A DNA stretch of 64,000 nucleotides from Dipetalonema caudispina (lineage: Eukaryota; Nematoda; Chromadorea; Rhabditida; Onchocercidae), in assembly GCA_013365325.1 (NCBI GenBank), contig JABVXV010000001.1, positions 248,001 through 312,000 of the forward strand, given 5' to 3'. Positions 1 to 14,665 of the stretch are shown here, piece after piece. The position numbers and the translations under genes are program-made. The first letter of the stretch is position 1. Each line of letters begins with the position of its first letter. Under the pieces are notes generated by a model. The model worked only from the letters and a program-made list of their open reading frames with translations. It had not been told where the DNA came from and did no database searches.

Positions 1-3000
1 ACTTTGGCAAGAATAAGTTGCATGTGCGAAACCCATTTCGTTTCAGCTAGAGCACTCTGGATCATATTTAATACCACTACTGCATCTGTTCGCTGATCTA
101 ACTGAAAACATATTATTTCATGGAAACCAAAAATTCACTTCAATCTTCACAAAAATCTAATTTCATCTAGAATTCAAGTGGGAGAGACTAACTATAAAAA
201 ACACCATATAATAGTGCTGAATGTAGGGATCGAAAGCATGATCAGTTATCACTTGTAACCTTAACAAATACACCATTTTCAGCTGAACATGATTAAAACA
301 TAATTCCTGATCGCTTATTCGAAGAACTTTGATGCTTTTAAAACATTTAGTGATAACGAGAAATCATATAAATAACTTATCAGCTTACATCTTTATTTGT
401 TATCATTAAGCATAAATCCATATCTGAGCTATTCGTGCCAAAACCATTCAGTGATGAACCTACCACGTATAGGCCACACACTGTAAAACATTTAAATTAC
501 AGTTGTTAGCCATATTAGTCAACAATTTACAATTGTCGAAGAATATCGCCGCTTCCAAATTTGGCTACTCAAAAAATAACAAAATGGATGACGGCCATCC
601 TCACCACAGGCATGACTGCAAGTAATGGAATCAGCTCAACTACGAAATCAATCATTCATCCCAACTAACATACTAGGAAAAACAGGTGAAATGGCATAAT
701 AAAGGACATCGCGAAGATGAAGCTTGCGATTAAGAACGCCTTCCGTTTGTGTGATCGCTTTGTGATAATACCAAATTTCCTCACTGAGAACATCCAATTT
801 TGACAATTCAAAACCACCATTATCGATAACATTTGATTCCGGTGGTCCCTGCACTGGAGTAGATGCTTCGCCTAGAAAACATGGAAACGGAGTTGAAAAC
901 TAAGAAAAAAAAATTAATGCTTGGGGCAGCAAAAGTTCACTTCAAGCTCCACCTAACATTTCATTGACAATTTTGAAAAATAATCTGTCATGAAATTATT
1001 GGCTTAATATACAAAAATATTATAAATAATACTCGAAAAATCCAGTCTGGCATCGGCAGTTGGTACTATATCTTGTTGTGGTAGCTCCTCCGTTATGCTA
1101 CCAGCAGGTGAAATCGATTTTTCAATGATCTTTTTATCTTCAACAAAAATACGATCGCAGGCGCCTACAGCAAAAATCAATTTAAATATCAAACTAGTTA
1201 CGTCAATCATAATAACGAACCGAATAACAACAGCGTTAACTACGGACGCTAAGTTGCGGACATTTTTTCTTTTACACACTTTCACTTAGAGTAAAGCTAA
1301 GCAGGGTTATTATCTCCAGCTAATAAACAGAATAAAAGAGAAAACAAACGAACCTATTGCTGCTGATGATGAATCACTTTGGTAGCTAATTTCGCCTAAA
1401 ATACTCATATTCAGATGAAATTCTCAAGAAATTTTCGTTTTAAAAAACCATACATAATAAAGATATAGCATCTTTAAATTTAAACATGAATGAGCTTTTA
1501 TTATGGTGTTAATCGCTTAATAAAGTTAAACAAATTGCCAGCCAGCTACTATGCATAAAGTCCCTTAATTTTCTTCGATTTTGCTTTCAAACATATAGAA
1601 AAAACACTTCCAAAAGGAAGTGTAAAAATCGACGAAGTAGTCTTCGCACAATCGAAATAGAATATATACTTCATTAATATTGCAACACTAAAAATTATGC
1701 CCAATGGAATCACTGGAACTTCTAATCATTCAATGCACCATATCTTTCAAAATAACTTTGTCGAAGATGACCCCTTCTGGAAGAGTCTCGAAACTTTTCT
1801 AATAATTTTTAATTCAGTCGCTAAAATATCAGTAAATCTAATCGGTTTTCGTGAAAGTTCTTATTGTATTAAGCTTTTTCTACAGAACTTCAATACACAT
1901 TAAAAACGAGATCAAATTCAGTTGATTACATGAAAAGTTTCTGCCTTATCCGATTTCAGTCCCTTTATACCGGCTTTTTAGAAAGAACCATAGCAAAAAT
2001 GCAACTACAAAATCAAGACAGCAGTTCTTACAAATAAAAATAGAGTGCAAACATGTCATTAAAAATGATGGTAAATTTTTCCATTAAACGAACAAAGAAA
2101 AGAAGAAATTTCATAGAAAAAATCCGAACAAATAGTAATGAACTAATCAGATACATGAGAGAAACCAATTCGTTAATGTGTGTGATCTAGGTAAAGAACT
2201 GACTTAGCAGTTTCAGCTGTATAGTTTACCACGATTCTGAAAGTAACCGTCGAGAAGTGCTTTTGATTTTTATATCCGAAACAATAATGAACGAAACTGC
2301 TAACAGACCCTTGTCACCGTAAGTGAATGACAATAACTGACAGAATAATTACAAAGCCGCCGTTTTTATTAAGCGAAAAATCCGGTGCATAATGAGTCTG
2401 CCCACCTATCATACATTTTTTATGAGAATGACTTAAATTAGCTTGTCAAACATTAACTTAATACTCCAGTTTTCTTATCCCTCCACACTGAGCAATTAAA
2501 ATTCAACAAATAATTAAAAGCGAAGATCAGAAAACAGTCAATGAGATTGTCAGGAAAAGTGACTGAGAGATGGCTTCAGTAAATCTTGACATCTGTTTTA
2601 AATTTAGGATTCAGACCATCAGAAAAGTCCAAAAATCAGTGCGGAATACTTGCTAAGTAATACAAATGATACCCACTACTGTAACAAAACTATATTTAAA
2701 TTTTGAGATTCAATAGAAATCATCTAAGCACTTCTAATTCTTTGTGAGTTGCCATAAGTGGATTCGAAACAAATTTATCACCTAGTAAGTTAGGGATTCC
2801 TCTCTTCGGAACCACCCACAATCCAGCAACGAGAACTCCGACTCCATCAAAGCTTAACACACTTCACTGAGACTTAAAAAGTAACCAGGACCTAGTGATT
2901 ATTGCAATCAATCTTTGGCAGTGTTATAGGTTGAGTTTATTTAGATGGAATTTCAATTTACGTTTGCATTCGTACCTTTTCTTCTTTCTCGATAACTGTA

Positions 3001-6000
3001 TATGATGTGTTCTGCAGATTTCGAAGGTATAACTGAACAATAAGCATTGTGATAATTTAGTAGTGGCATAGCAGCTATTCAGGTAGGAAAACAGAAAACC
3101 CAGCAGATTGAAATATTTGACGGTCGAGAAAGGATTTCGATGACTATGCTCGAAGATACAATACAATTAGCGCTGAACATTCCTATTGATCACCGAATAG
3201 CAGAATGATTTTCCCAATTCTCATAATTCTATCGTCAACTTCATTGCTTGTTAAGGGCTATCGTGTTCTTTTCTTTCCAGTTCCTTACGAATTACAAATA
3301 AAGTCGAGTTCGGAGAGAAAAATTCCGGTTTAGAGAGTTCTTTCCTTTTTCATAATCTATATATCTAATAAGGTTCTTTTATTGTCTTATAGTATCGTTT
3401 CATCGTCAACGAACTCCCATCCAGATTAGTTTCCAATGGCGAAGTATCTGAATACTGAGAACCAAAAAAACAAGAAGGATGATGCAACTTCTTAAAAATA
3501 AACAGATGACATGAGTATACTGACAATAAACTAGAAAATAGGCAGGAGAAGCTGTTGATATTTTCAAATTCGAATTTCAATCTCAGTAGCAAATTTTGGG
3601 AGATTTTTCTAGACAATTCAATGCTAATTTACATTACCGTACGAAAAGAAAGTGATAACGAAGGCAAAGATGATGAAGTATCCATTTGCGGATTTCTGCC
3701 GTTACTCGGCATAACTGGAATTTTAAATGAAGAGCAGTTCATAGCGCGTAATGATACAATAAAAACTGTTGATACAACTCTGTGTCCAAATCTGCTTTTA
3801 ACAGATAATCATCGATTGAAGAGTAGAAGGAGTCTGAATTTCTACCCTATCATAGACATCACCTTCACGATAAGCATCATTATTATTATCGGCATAAGAA
3901 GCTTTACAGTTCCGAATCTAAGCTCGTAATCCTCCGATGGACCAAAAAATTTTGGTACAACAACAATCATTATCCATTGGATTGAAAAATCGTTGTCTAT
4001 AAAACGATATAAACAATAATGAGAGTGACAATCAATAATTTACACTTTAAATGCTTGCTTTTTTCCAAACATTAAAGAATTCTTCCCAAGAAATATTTGT
4101 CCCCTATAACTGCCACTTCATAAATTAGGAACTACAGTGAAGAACTATAAACGTGGAGAACTTTTACTTGTTTCTTGAATCTCAAATTACTTCTAAGCCG
4201 AAAACAGTTACATCGATTCCAGAATTTGACAAAGACCAAAAGCATACCTTGAGTTAAAATCCAGTAATGATAACAAAATTTTTTATAATTTTCTTTTCAC
4301 TTTTGCAATGGACAAACTTATGGCAGTGAAAAAAAAATGGAGTTAAAGGCTGCAATAAATAGCACATGATAATCGAACGTTGATGGTAGTGATGAGGATA
4401 ATTAATGAATGTATCCAAGAGAGCAGAAGACAAATATTGCTATGCACATATCTCCATGCCAATATTAACAATACCCTTGTTTCTTAAAAAATATTGCAAA
4501 AAAAACTGTTAAATCAGTGAGAACAAAAAACTATCTGAAATTAAAAATAGTAATATTTGCCACATAACGTAGTTGGAAAGTCCTAATTAAGCGAATTTTT
4601 CTTTTCACACTTTGTCGTAGTGAATAGTAACAGAAACAGTTTGATGATAAAATCCACAGTACACATCATGTACTCTGATTCAGCTTTGAAAGGCTATCAT
4701 AGAGCTAAATGTCGGCTCGCCACTGGTTTCGACAGTTGTAGAGACATGCCTTTCTCCGCAAACTAACTATATAAATAATGATAACTTAGACAAGCAGTTG
4801 AGCGGAAAGATGAGACAAAGGGAATTTATTTCAAATATCTCTGATAATGATGACAGATCGAGATAGTGTTGAAAAAGGAAACAAAAGAGCTATGATCAAC
4901 TGACAGGGCAAAATAATAGCCGTAGCATTTCCTAGTTTGTTTTACAATAAATCTTTTCTGCACGCTATGGCTGGTGGAAAGAGAAATTTATGACCTTTAT
5001 GTCCAAGGACTAACGTTTATCGCTTACCTCTGGAACACAAGGAGCCATGTCTCAAAACTGAATTTTGCCTTACTCATAGAACAACGCAAAATAATTCTTA
5101 TCATGCCTTAACAATATATACTTCTAATAAAAAAAGAATGGCAATATGGTAAAAATCAATTGCATTCATGAAAAAGTCCAAAAGTTGAAGTTTTGATTGA
5201 ATTTCAAGATCATCAAACACATCTTGCTTTAACTTTAAAAGTCTCGAAAATAATTCGCAAATGCCCCTTCAGCAGTTAAAACTAAGCAGTAAGCAGTTAT
5301 TCAAAGTAAGTCAAACGAACAATGCAGTCACTAAGGATATATGATTGTGTCATCATTGAAAATTCATGCGTAATAACCCACCTTTTCCATCAGACGACTA
5401 AGGCTAATAATTCGAATTTATGAATCAAGTATGATATAAATATTAACATAAGCAATAAGTACAAGAAGATAACCCGATTCATATAAGCAGAACAACGATA
5501 TGAATAAAAACGTATGCTTGACTTAAGTTAAGAGCTAAGAGATGAATAGCCGCCATAGTATCAAAGAAATTGAAAAACAAAAGCAAATCCTAGGTATGTA
5601 CTATACACTTATATTTGTTTTCAAAATTTTCATAAAAGTTTAAATTTTATTTCTGAATTCCTTTTATTCTAACCAGCCAAAAGGAGTTCCAAGTGGTGTA
5701 TAATTCAAATATCAGTCCATTTTCTAACATGCATTTATTACTACTTTATTAACTATTTAAGCAAAAATAAATAAAAATCAACCTCCTCCACAAACTGCAA
5801 CACGTTCACAAAATAATCCCGTCAGCTGTTCAACATCTTGTGCTGTTTTTTGCGTACTTTCAACACTACGTTTCGGACTATGACTTTGCTCAAGTCTTTC
5901 CTCCTTTGCCGTACTACCAATTGTTTCCACCTGAAACAAACGATCAGGTTAACTACTCAGAAATATGCACTATTAAAGACCGTTTTTAGCTATCTCCACT

Positions 6001-9000
6001 TCGTCTTATCAAGCAAAAACATTTCTAATTTCCCCTCAGTGGAATTTAGAGATGTCGAGCTCTTTAAGGACGAACCAGCCAATTCGCAATGAGCCTAACT
6101 AAGCTTGCAAAGTTCCTGGAGTTGACTCATCAGTACTTATATTTTTTTAATAACCTACAATACCCAATAAAACCACCAAACAAGCTAAAATTAAAAAAAA
6201 AAAAACCGTCCCATCAGCATTTATGCTTCCGGGAAGAATCCAGTTTTACTATTGATACAATACTGACATGTTTAATTTTTAGTTTAATTTTAGAGGATAA
6301 AATTTGCTACTAATAGTTCTTCAAAATGCTAAATTCCCAATTTCCTTCCCATCCCTGGAACCTAGAAGGGGAGTAATTTATGATTATTCATATTTGGAAG
6401 CAGCTTAGTCTATACACGATAATATTCTCAAATGAAAATTTAAATTATTCCGGTAGAACTTGAAGTTTGAGACAAATAAAGTAGTTTCCTTTTTTCATAC
6501 CTCATGCTTTTAAAAGTAAATCCTATTTGTTTTTGACAGGGTTTTTTGAATCGCAATCTTGGTTTTGTTCTCTTATCAAAAACTTTAGAAGGATTTACCA
6601 TCAGGAAAATAAGAAAACTAACCTCAGTACTATCAATATCAACAAATTCATGATGACTTTTCAAAGCAAGATACACTGGTGGGGAATTACGAGATCTATT
6701 TGAGCCATTACGCTTCACATTACGATGCAACGAACAATCAGAAGTTGCAATTCCACGATCTCTTTTGTCATCGGATGTCACGAAGTTTAACGAATTTTCA
6801 GTGTTCCCATCATGATAACTTAAACCACTCTTGTCATGCGAAATAAATGCTGGAAATATCAAACAAAGATTACATATTATTTAGGAAAGAACCATATTCG
6901 ATTTCGAGTGCCATGTCATTTAAGTAACCATTCCAATGAAAACTTTGGAAGTCGCTACAAATATCATTTAAAAAAATCATCTCAACCTACTGAAAACTTT
7001 AGAATACTAGTCTTTCGCTCCAAGTACTCAAAATCTAAAGACTTACACGATCTGTTCACAGATCTGTAGATGTTGGCCATTCTTGGAGTGGAACGTCTGT
7101 CAGAACTGTTACATTGAGAACGATCACGACTGCGATCCATATAGAACCTTAACTCAGTTAATTAAACAAGCTATATAAAAGAAAGTATAATAAAAACCAC
7201 TCCTTAGCCATAAAATAAGAAGGTTGTTGGAAACTTCACCTCTCCACTTTTCTAATGAATTCTTACTTATTTAAAGTCCATTTAACATCTGATCTGTTCA
7301 ACCGTGATTGAATTTTTCAAGTATTTTGTAACGTTAAGATATATATGTAAATAGAAAATTATCTTTTTAAAACTCACGTTCCTTACTGAGTAAGAATTAC
7401 GACACATATTCGGAGAATTTTCGGGAACAGAACTGCTCTAGGTCTTGTTCCAGGAATTTTTAGGAAAATTAGAAACACCTTCAGTAACAGTCTATAAAAT
7501 ATGGAAAATATTCACCTGAGACTTTTTGTCTCATGACCTCAGTTTAGATCTGACACGTATAAAAAATTATCAAACGACTGAAAATTTACTTATCATAACC
7601 GTTTCGTTCTCGACTACGAACAAAGCCATCACTAGTTGAGAAAGGACGAGCGGGACAATTCTTGGATAGAGGAACATTTTGTGAATGTCTGCGCCAATTA
7701 TTATCATTCAGCTGATGATGTAAAGGCATTGGAGGTAAGCCTACAAATATTCATGCAGTACACACTCAGTTATTCAGTACAACACATTCTTCTCTATAGT
7801 GGATACAAAATTAACGTTCTGAAATATGTTTATTATACTAATGAGTTTCCTTTAAATTGTTTATACTGGTTGAACACAAAAGCTCTAAATTTAAGTTTTT
7901 AAAAGCTGGATGTAAAGTTTCCAAGGAAGTCGATTTTAATATTATCGTTATGAATCTGTAATGACTGAATCGTATCAGCGTAGGGAGAAGGAAATTTAAA
8001 ACAAATGAAAAAGATATCTAGTCTAAAGGTTGATATCAACTGTTATATATCAGGAGATTTGCGGTAGCACTGAACGACGAATAGTTACACAGAATAAAAA
8101 AGTGGTAGAACTTGCAACTGGCAAGTACACGACTTACCCCCTGATCTTCCTTCATTGGCACCACAAGTTGTGATACCAGTATTTCGGTGGATGTTTCTTG
8201 CCTGCAATATTTGCTTCCTTTGCCTTGAGACATATCCATCATTGCCATAAATCTCAAAATCTAGTTTCGCATTTGGCGATTTTGACTGCAGCCAATTTGA
8301 GTTGCGTGTTAATTCACAAGGCAAACCACTTCCACTGCAGTGTTCAAATTTGGGCAAATTTTCTAGCAGCGAATCCTCATCCAAAAAATGATCTGAAAAT
8401 GGAATACAACAAACTGTAATGAAGAAATACTCAGGAAATAACATACACTCTAACAAGTACAGGTGATAATAAAATAATTGAAGGAACTTAGCCAATCTTT
8501 GCCCACTCCTCAAGATAATTGACGGATATTTCTTTACTGTAGTTCTAAATTAATCAAAATATACGAGGTAATAAAATAAATGAGCTCTTCCTACTTCTTT
8601 CTTCACAAAATCCATCCTTGCAACTCATTTCTTCAAGAGTCTAAATTCCTACTCTGCTACCTTGCACTATTTTTTTTGGCTTCGCTGACAATGTCGGATA
8701 GTCATTTTCATCAAGAGCATTTCCTGGAATACTGGGTGTTCCAGAATCAATCTCGCGTGAAATACTGCTAACATTCTGAAAATATTATGTTTCTAAACTC
8801 AAAGTGAATCAATTAGTAACAAAAGTGAGAGAAACTGAATTCAATTTCATTCCATACATAATTGTAGAGGTCAACCGAAATTCCTCTTAACTCAAAATAT
8901 GGCACGATCTACCTGATAAAACGCCAACGAAGCTTGAATAAGCAATAAACTCTACAAACCTCACCACCTGTCCGGATATTATCACATTCGCTTAGCGTTT

Positions 9001-11522
9001 CAGCTGTAACATTTGTTGTATTTTTGGCACGTGCTGATAAGTCTGAGATGAAACGAGCTGTTTCAAATTCAGGTACTAGATGAGCTTGCGTAGAGGTTAT
9101 TTGTGACTGTACCAGCTGTGTAGAAAAACTGAAAAATCCTCGTAATTATTTGAATTTGGTGTCAAGTTACCCAGATTTGAAAAAACTGGTAAATAAGTTA
9201 CTATTAATGACATTCCTTTGCCTTCTTTTGCATCACACTGTTGTTATACGTGACATTATATCTGTTCCTTCAAAATATTAGAAGGTTCATAACAAATCAT
9301 TTCTCAAATACTACTTGCATTAATTGGATCAGATTCGTGTTTTTATTAATGCAATATATTTTAAAATTTTAATATAGCAGTGCGTAATATTGAAAATTTC
9401 CAGTCAGGGTTCTCAATCTTAAATTTCAATTGGAATAAAGTTGACAAATATTTAAGTTTACAGATTTGACATTGTGAATGAACAAGTATCTCAAAACTAG
9501 TTTTAAAAAATGCACTAAACATGAAAAATTCATCATCTTGCAAGTACTATTATTTAATACTACTTCAAGAATTATTTTTACAATAATTGAAAATCCCAAA
9601 CTCCTATCTTTTTGACAAATTTTTTATCCCAGGAAGCAAGTAGTTTAACAAACATTAAATTTCCATGCTCTATTAACTTCAACATTATAGGCCTTTAATG
9701 AATCAAAGCAACACAATTCTTCAGTACTTATCAAGTCACTTTAGGTCTACTGCTACATATATATATATATACTTAAAATGAAAGAAAAGATCTTTTTATC
9801 TTACTTTTGTGCTCAAAAAGCCAGAAAGGTTAAAACAGTTGTTCCAGTGCATAAAGAGAAAAGAATTAAAAGGAATACTACGAAAGTAGGAAAACAACAA
9901 GCTCGAGCGGTAGTAGTCTTCCATCTAGTAAACCAACCGCTCCAAGCTATTGCTTCTCTGTGTGATTTTTTTCCATCATATCCACCTATACAGAATAAGC
10001 ATATATATATATATATATATATGTAAGACTACCTACAGAATAAGCAGAATCCTCATAATTATCATAGAATCAGTTAACTGATAGCAATGATGCACTGTTA
10101 AGTACTGAAAGTTATCGCTTGTTCAGTTATCTTAAACCTATTTCATTGAACATGCTTATCAACAGTTAATCGAAATAAACCAAATGTTTTGCAAAACAAA
10201 TAGAGAAACTGCTTCTAGAGATCAAAAAAAGTTCAACAAGAATCCTGATTGATACATATTAGAAGAATATATATACTTAAGGCTGGATATAAAGGCTTCA
10301 GTAAATGAGGTATTTTGTATATGAACATGAAAATGCGATTATATTTGATAAGCTAAAGTGAAAATACTGGGAAAAAGTATAACCAGTTTTTCAAGTTATA
10401 GGAAGTTCAAATTACTCTGCCTACTTCAAAGGATTTGACTTCAGTAAGGGCTAACATTTTTTCGCGTGACAATAGAGGAAGTAATAAGTCCTGTTCATCA
10501 AACGAAATTAAAACCTTTTTTCTCAAGTACTAAGTACGAATAAAATATTGGAATTCATGAATCACATACCTTTCCAAACAATGGATGTAAGTCTCAACCG
10601 CTTCTAATGGTATCAAGAAGCGATTGGGAGACTGATAAACATGAAAGCAAGTAGCAGCAGGTGTAATAATGCTTTCAAATCCTGCTCCGGTTCCAAATCT
10701 GAGATTTCCGGTCGATGAGCCTCTCCCTTTTCTCGCCAAATGCCTTTTTCGTAGGTTGTATAATTTCATAGCAGAAGGACAACAAGTTGAATAAGCTGTA
10801 ACCAAAACGTCTGAGGAAGTTTGCGCTAGTAACCCCGTTGACTGCATCGAGTATTTTGGGATTTGTTGTGACTGCGGCTGTTGTTTTTGTGAGTAGAGAC
10901 CAGCTCTAGCAAAGTCGTAATCACATCCAGAAGCATTGTTATGACTCCAATTTTCAGAGACACTGTCACCTAGAGAAGTAATTTGTAAATGACGACTATT
11001 GTCCCCTGGAAGACTTCCAGACTCCTCTTGCTGGTGGTAACTATCTTGAGAACCAATGCCAGAGCTAGTGGAATCAGCATAATCACTACTAGCAGTACTA
11101 CTACTTCTACTAATACCGCTTGAAAATGGAGAAGTATCACGTTGTTTGTCCAAACTTGGTTGAGCGACATAAGTAGAAGTTCCTGGGACTTGGCTAATTG
11201 TAAAGAATGTTGTATCTGCTGGCCAGCATTGTGCAGCAACTTGTTGTTGGCAAAATGACCTTTTAGGATTCATGGAATAGTGATAATGACAATAGGGCCA
11301 AATATTGTTCATTGGTATAAAAGTGCCAGGAAAATGATCAGCAAAAAGGGCTCGATGTTGCTGCAAACCGCCAGCACTACCAAATGGATTACAGCAGTAA
11401 TGGGCATAAGCTACATTACTGTTAAAGCGACAATAATGTCCAAAACCACTTTTTGATGAGGATGATAATGACGAAGGAGCTGGAGTAGCATTGTGGACAA
11501 AGTATTCTGAAAATGCTGGCAT
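1..11522 (-). CDS. gld-2: GLD-2-type cytoplasmic poly(A) polymerase, 3' end cut by the window
   Basis: Catalytic subunit that extends mRNA poly(A) tails, known mainly from germline development. Exons read from splice sites: 10570-11522, 8960-9128, 8661-8775, 8138-8392, 7590-7740, 7047-7147, 6623-6849, 5796-5930, 3415-3454 (tentative), 1354-1395, 1033-1164, 674-871, 389-480 and 1-101; phases agree throughout. About 903 codons are present. The first ~760 residues are Ser/Gln/Asn-rich and disordered-looking, with an RS-like stretch around exons 7590-7740 and 7047-7147. The helix LSEEIWYYHKAITQTEGVL precedes the nucleotidyltransferase core, whose motif GSSLNGFGTNSSDMDLCL (exon 389-480) keeps the catalytic Asp-x-Asp pair. 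The last exon (TDAVVVLNMI...MQLILAKV) matches the next part of the GLD-2/PAPD4 family. The third catalytic Asp and the central domain lie beyond the edge. The catalytic half is recognised by family resemblance. Joining the N-terminal exons to it rests on phase continuity and is less certain. Confidence 0.82.
1396..5795 (-). other. Long intron region of the gld-2 gene
   Basis: About 4.4 kb with stops in all frames, apart from one possible 40-nt microexon at 3415-3454. That exon has a good TTCTCAG acceptor and phases that fit both neighbours. The scattered ORFs here have no recognisable domain and are not credible genes. The exon at 5796-5930 reads into a stop about 13 nt past its assumed donor, so an alternative is that a separate gene ends here and gld-2 begins nearer to 1.4 kb. 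Confidence 0.5.
9757..9771. repeat. (AT)n microsatellite
   Basis: Short uninterrupted AT dinucleotide run in the first gld-2 intron. Confidence 0.9.
10001..10022. repeat. (AT)11 microsatellite
   Basis: Uninterrupted AT dinucleotide run in the first gld-2 intron, about 230 bp from a similar tract. Confidence 0.9.
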
Positions 11523-14500
11523 CAGATTCTTCGTCGAAAATCCTGACGAGAATAAGCAAGATATGAAGAAAATACCTTCCTCAAAAGTTCTGACCAGAAT
11601 AGACAGGATTTGTAGAAATACGGCGAAAGCTTTGACGAGGATAGGAGAAATTCGCAGGAAATATTTCTGTCAAAGGTTCCAACAACAATAAGCAATATTT
11701 GAAGAAATACGAAACCTATCCCAAAAATATTTCCAGAGATTTGAATAACATTATTCCACGGCCCAAGTTTCAGTTACAATGATGCACTATAGAATAGTAT
11801 ATAAGGCAAGCAATATAACAGCGCCGCGAGTGATATTGTTTGATTTCGAAACTGCGACACTTCAATACCTTGCTCAGTGCTCCTTTTGATAGATTTTCAA
11901 ATAGTAATAAACTAAAAATCAAAATATAAAAGAATGTAAAAAGGATAAAACGGCTATAACGAAATGCAGTAGAACACAATGAAAGACAAGTTATTTAATT
12001 TTTTAAAGAAATACAACGATAAATTCAATGTATATATAATATAATGTGAACAAAGAGATGAGATGAGCAGTAGGAATGGTGGTACCAGGAGGAAAAGAGT
12101 AAAAATAAAATACAGGACAGCAGGCAGGTACATGCACGAAAGTCAGCTATGAGTGATGTACGTCAATAATCAAAAAGCAATCTAGAATATAGAAGAAAAT
12201 GTTTGAAAGAAAATATGACAAATGATTTCGCTCACTTGTCAAGTAGCATTTCCATCCTTTATAAGTTCAATTCAGAATTGTTTGACGTGCGACAGGTTAC
12301 ACAACTCCCATGTACGGCTGCACAGATAACAAAAGCAACATTCCAGCAGCATTTTGTATTATATATGATAGCTTAACTATTTTTTACAGCTTCACATTTA
12401 ATTGTCCTACCACGAAAAATGTATTTCTTCCATTAGATCGGACATACCTTTTCATTCACCCAACAATAAACGCATGGATGAGCTGAATGAACCATTAAAA
12501 ATGTTTTTAAAAACTTTTTTTTAGTAATTGGAATTCAGGACATTGCAGAAGCCCAAGGCTTTAACTGCTGCCAAAACTTACTGTACAAATGCGTTCCATT
12601 CATCAAGGATGCTTCAATTTCTGTCATTACGCTTACTGTCAAGGAGTATAAAGTGAAAGATTGACAAACGAACAGTGAAATGGAAAACTGGAAATAATCT
12701 AAAATACCTGAAACTAGAGACACTAGTTGAATCATAGGTTGAAACATAAAAGTGTTTCGAAGCATTTACAAAATACTCCCCTCGCATCAAACTGAACAAA
12801 AATCTCACTTTATCATAACAGAGCGTCTTCCCAGTTGTTTAATAAGCTATGGTGAAAATCTCTAATATTTTAGTCATAATACCCAGAAAAAAAAAAGAAA
12901 TTTTCCTTAACCTCTTCCCCAACCCACGATGGTTCGTGTATGTACCAATATGTATCTTTCCAGTTAGTTCGAGCTGCAAAACGAAGTCTTATCGACTTCG
13001 TCTAACACTAACTATTTCCACTTTAAGTCATTCTGTTATGAAACCTTTGCAAATTTGAAAATAAGTCGGAACTTCCAAACATTCTCTTTTCTTCTGACTC
13101 TTAATTCCCAACCATCGTATTACGTATCAATTTCAGTTCCAGGCTTGAATTTGCGAATCCCTTTTCGCCGTTTCAATCTATCCATATAAGAGAATCCTTT
13201 AAAAAGTGAGAGAATGCAAAAAGAAATCATGTTAAACAGTTTGTTTTAGAATCAGCCGGTTGAAGTGTTCCCCACGTACTATCAGCAGCAAATTTTACAC
13301 AAACAGTACGCGTTTCCCACTTTGTGAAAGTAAAAAATGAAAAGACATAGGATTAAAAATGTCTTCCAAAAACAAAGCAATTTTTCATGATTATAAAGAT
13401 TTTTTCAGTCCCACTGTATCATCTATTTGGCCTCATCCTTGACCTTTTTCGCCCAATTTCATAAGCGATGATCATAAAGCTTCAAAATGCGTGTGCATGA
13501 GCTTACGTGAATTGTTACATCAATAATCGTTTGTTTGTTTGCAATTATGTGGCGATTGTATCTGCACAAATTATAAGCCCTGAATGGCTGTGTTCCTAAA
13601 TTATCCGATGCAAAATCAAATAGCATTGGGAGGATAAGTTGAGGGAGAAAAAGTCAAGCCTTTTGTACGATCTATTTCTCTCTATGAAAGTTCAAAAATC
13701 TGAATACTGATAAAAATTCAGCAACATGTAAGAGAAAATCGAAAATTGTGAATGACATAAACAACTTGCTACGCATAAAATATGCAGCTCGCTTAAAAGC
13801 GGTACAATGCTGACTTCAATCACCGTGCCACCCGCTGCACAAGTCAGTGATATTCAAGAAAGAAAAAAAACGAGTAAGAACAAAAAGCACAACGTATGTC
13901 AAATTAATCGAATTTTCTGAATAGTTAAAGCTACAAGAAAACAACATAACTAATGTGTTTTCCATAGAGCAAGTGCTCAAAGTATTTTTGTGCATTTACT
14001 TAAATGCAAAATGAGAGTAAACTTAAGTTCTTCAAGTGCATACATCATGAGTTGATCGACTTCTAAGAGTCTCTTTTAAAGTAGAAATTATGAAACATGA
14101 ATTTATAGAAATCGGTAAATTTCCTAATCTTCAAAAATATCGTTCTGTTCCTCCTTTGTCAAAAATGTCAATAAATTAAAAACCAAAAAAGTGTGCTCGG
14201 AATCTGACTTGTTAAATCAAATTATCGTAAGTTAAATGACAGATTAAAAAACAGACATAGCAAAATTGTTTATAAATGCTATTTTAATCCACGTCTACTT
14301 ACCACTAGAAATACTTTAATACTCTGGCTTTTGATCACTGCTTTTTCACCTCCTTTATGCGAATCGAGAATTTTTAAATACAATAAATTTGATCTAAATA
14401 AATGATCAAAGTTCCAATGTGATCAGTATTTCTACTAGTTATGGCCTATTCATTTATGCAAAAAAATCAAAAACGATAAGCACTCAAAAAAAAACAAAAA

Positions 14501-14614
14501 GAAGGAAGAACAAGTATTAAGGTAAAAGTTGAAAATTTTTTCTGTCTCAATCCAAAAACCGGAGAGAGAAAAACAAAGAAGAATAAAACACCCACACATC
14601 GAGTAGCAATGCAG

Positions 14615-14665
<51 letters not shown>

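Larger units (their letters stand above)
9129..10569 (-). other. First intron of gld-2
   Basis: About 1.4 kb between the 953-nt first coding exon and the next exon. It contains two short (AT)n tracts (9757-9771 and 10001-10022). No exon fits the phase 2 junction between the flanking exons. Confidence 0.6.

Noticed and set aside
3555..3929. 124-codon plus-strand ORF
   Set aside because: No family resemblance, and it lies within the long gld-2 intron region. It is the kind of chance ORF expected here.
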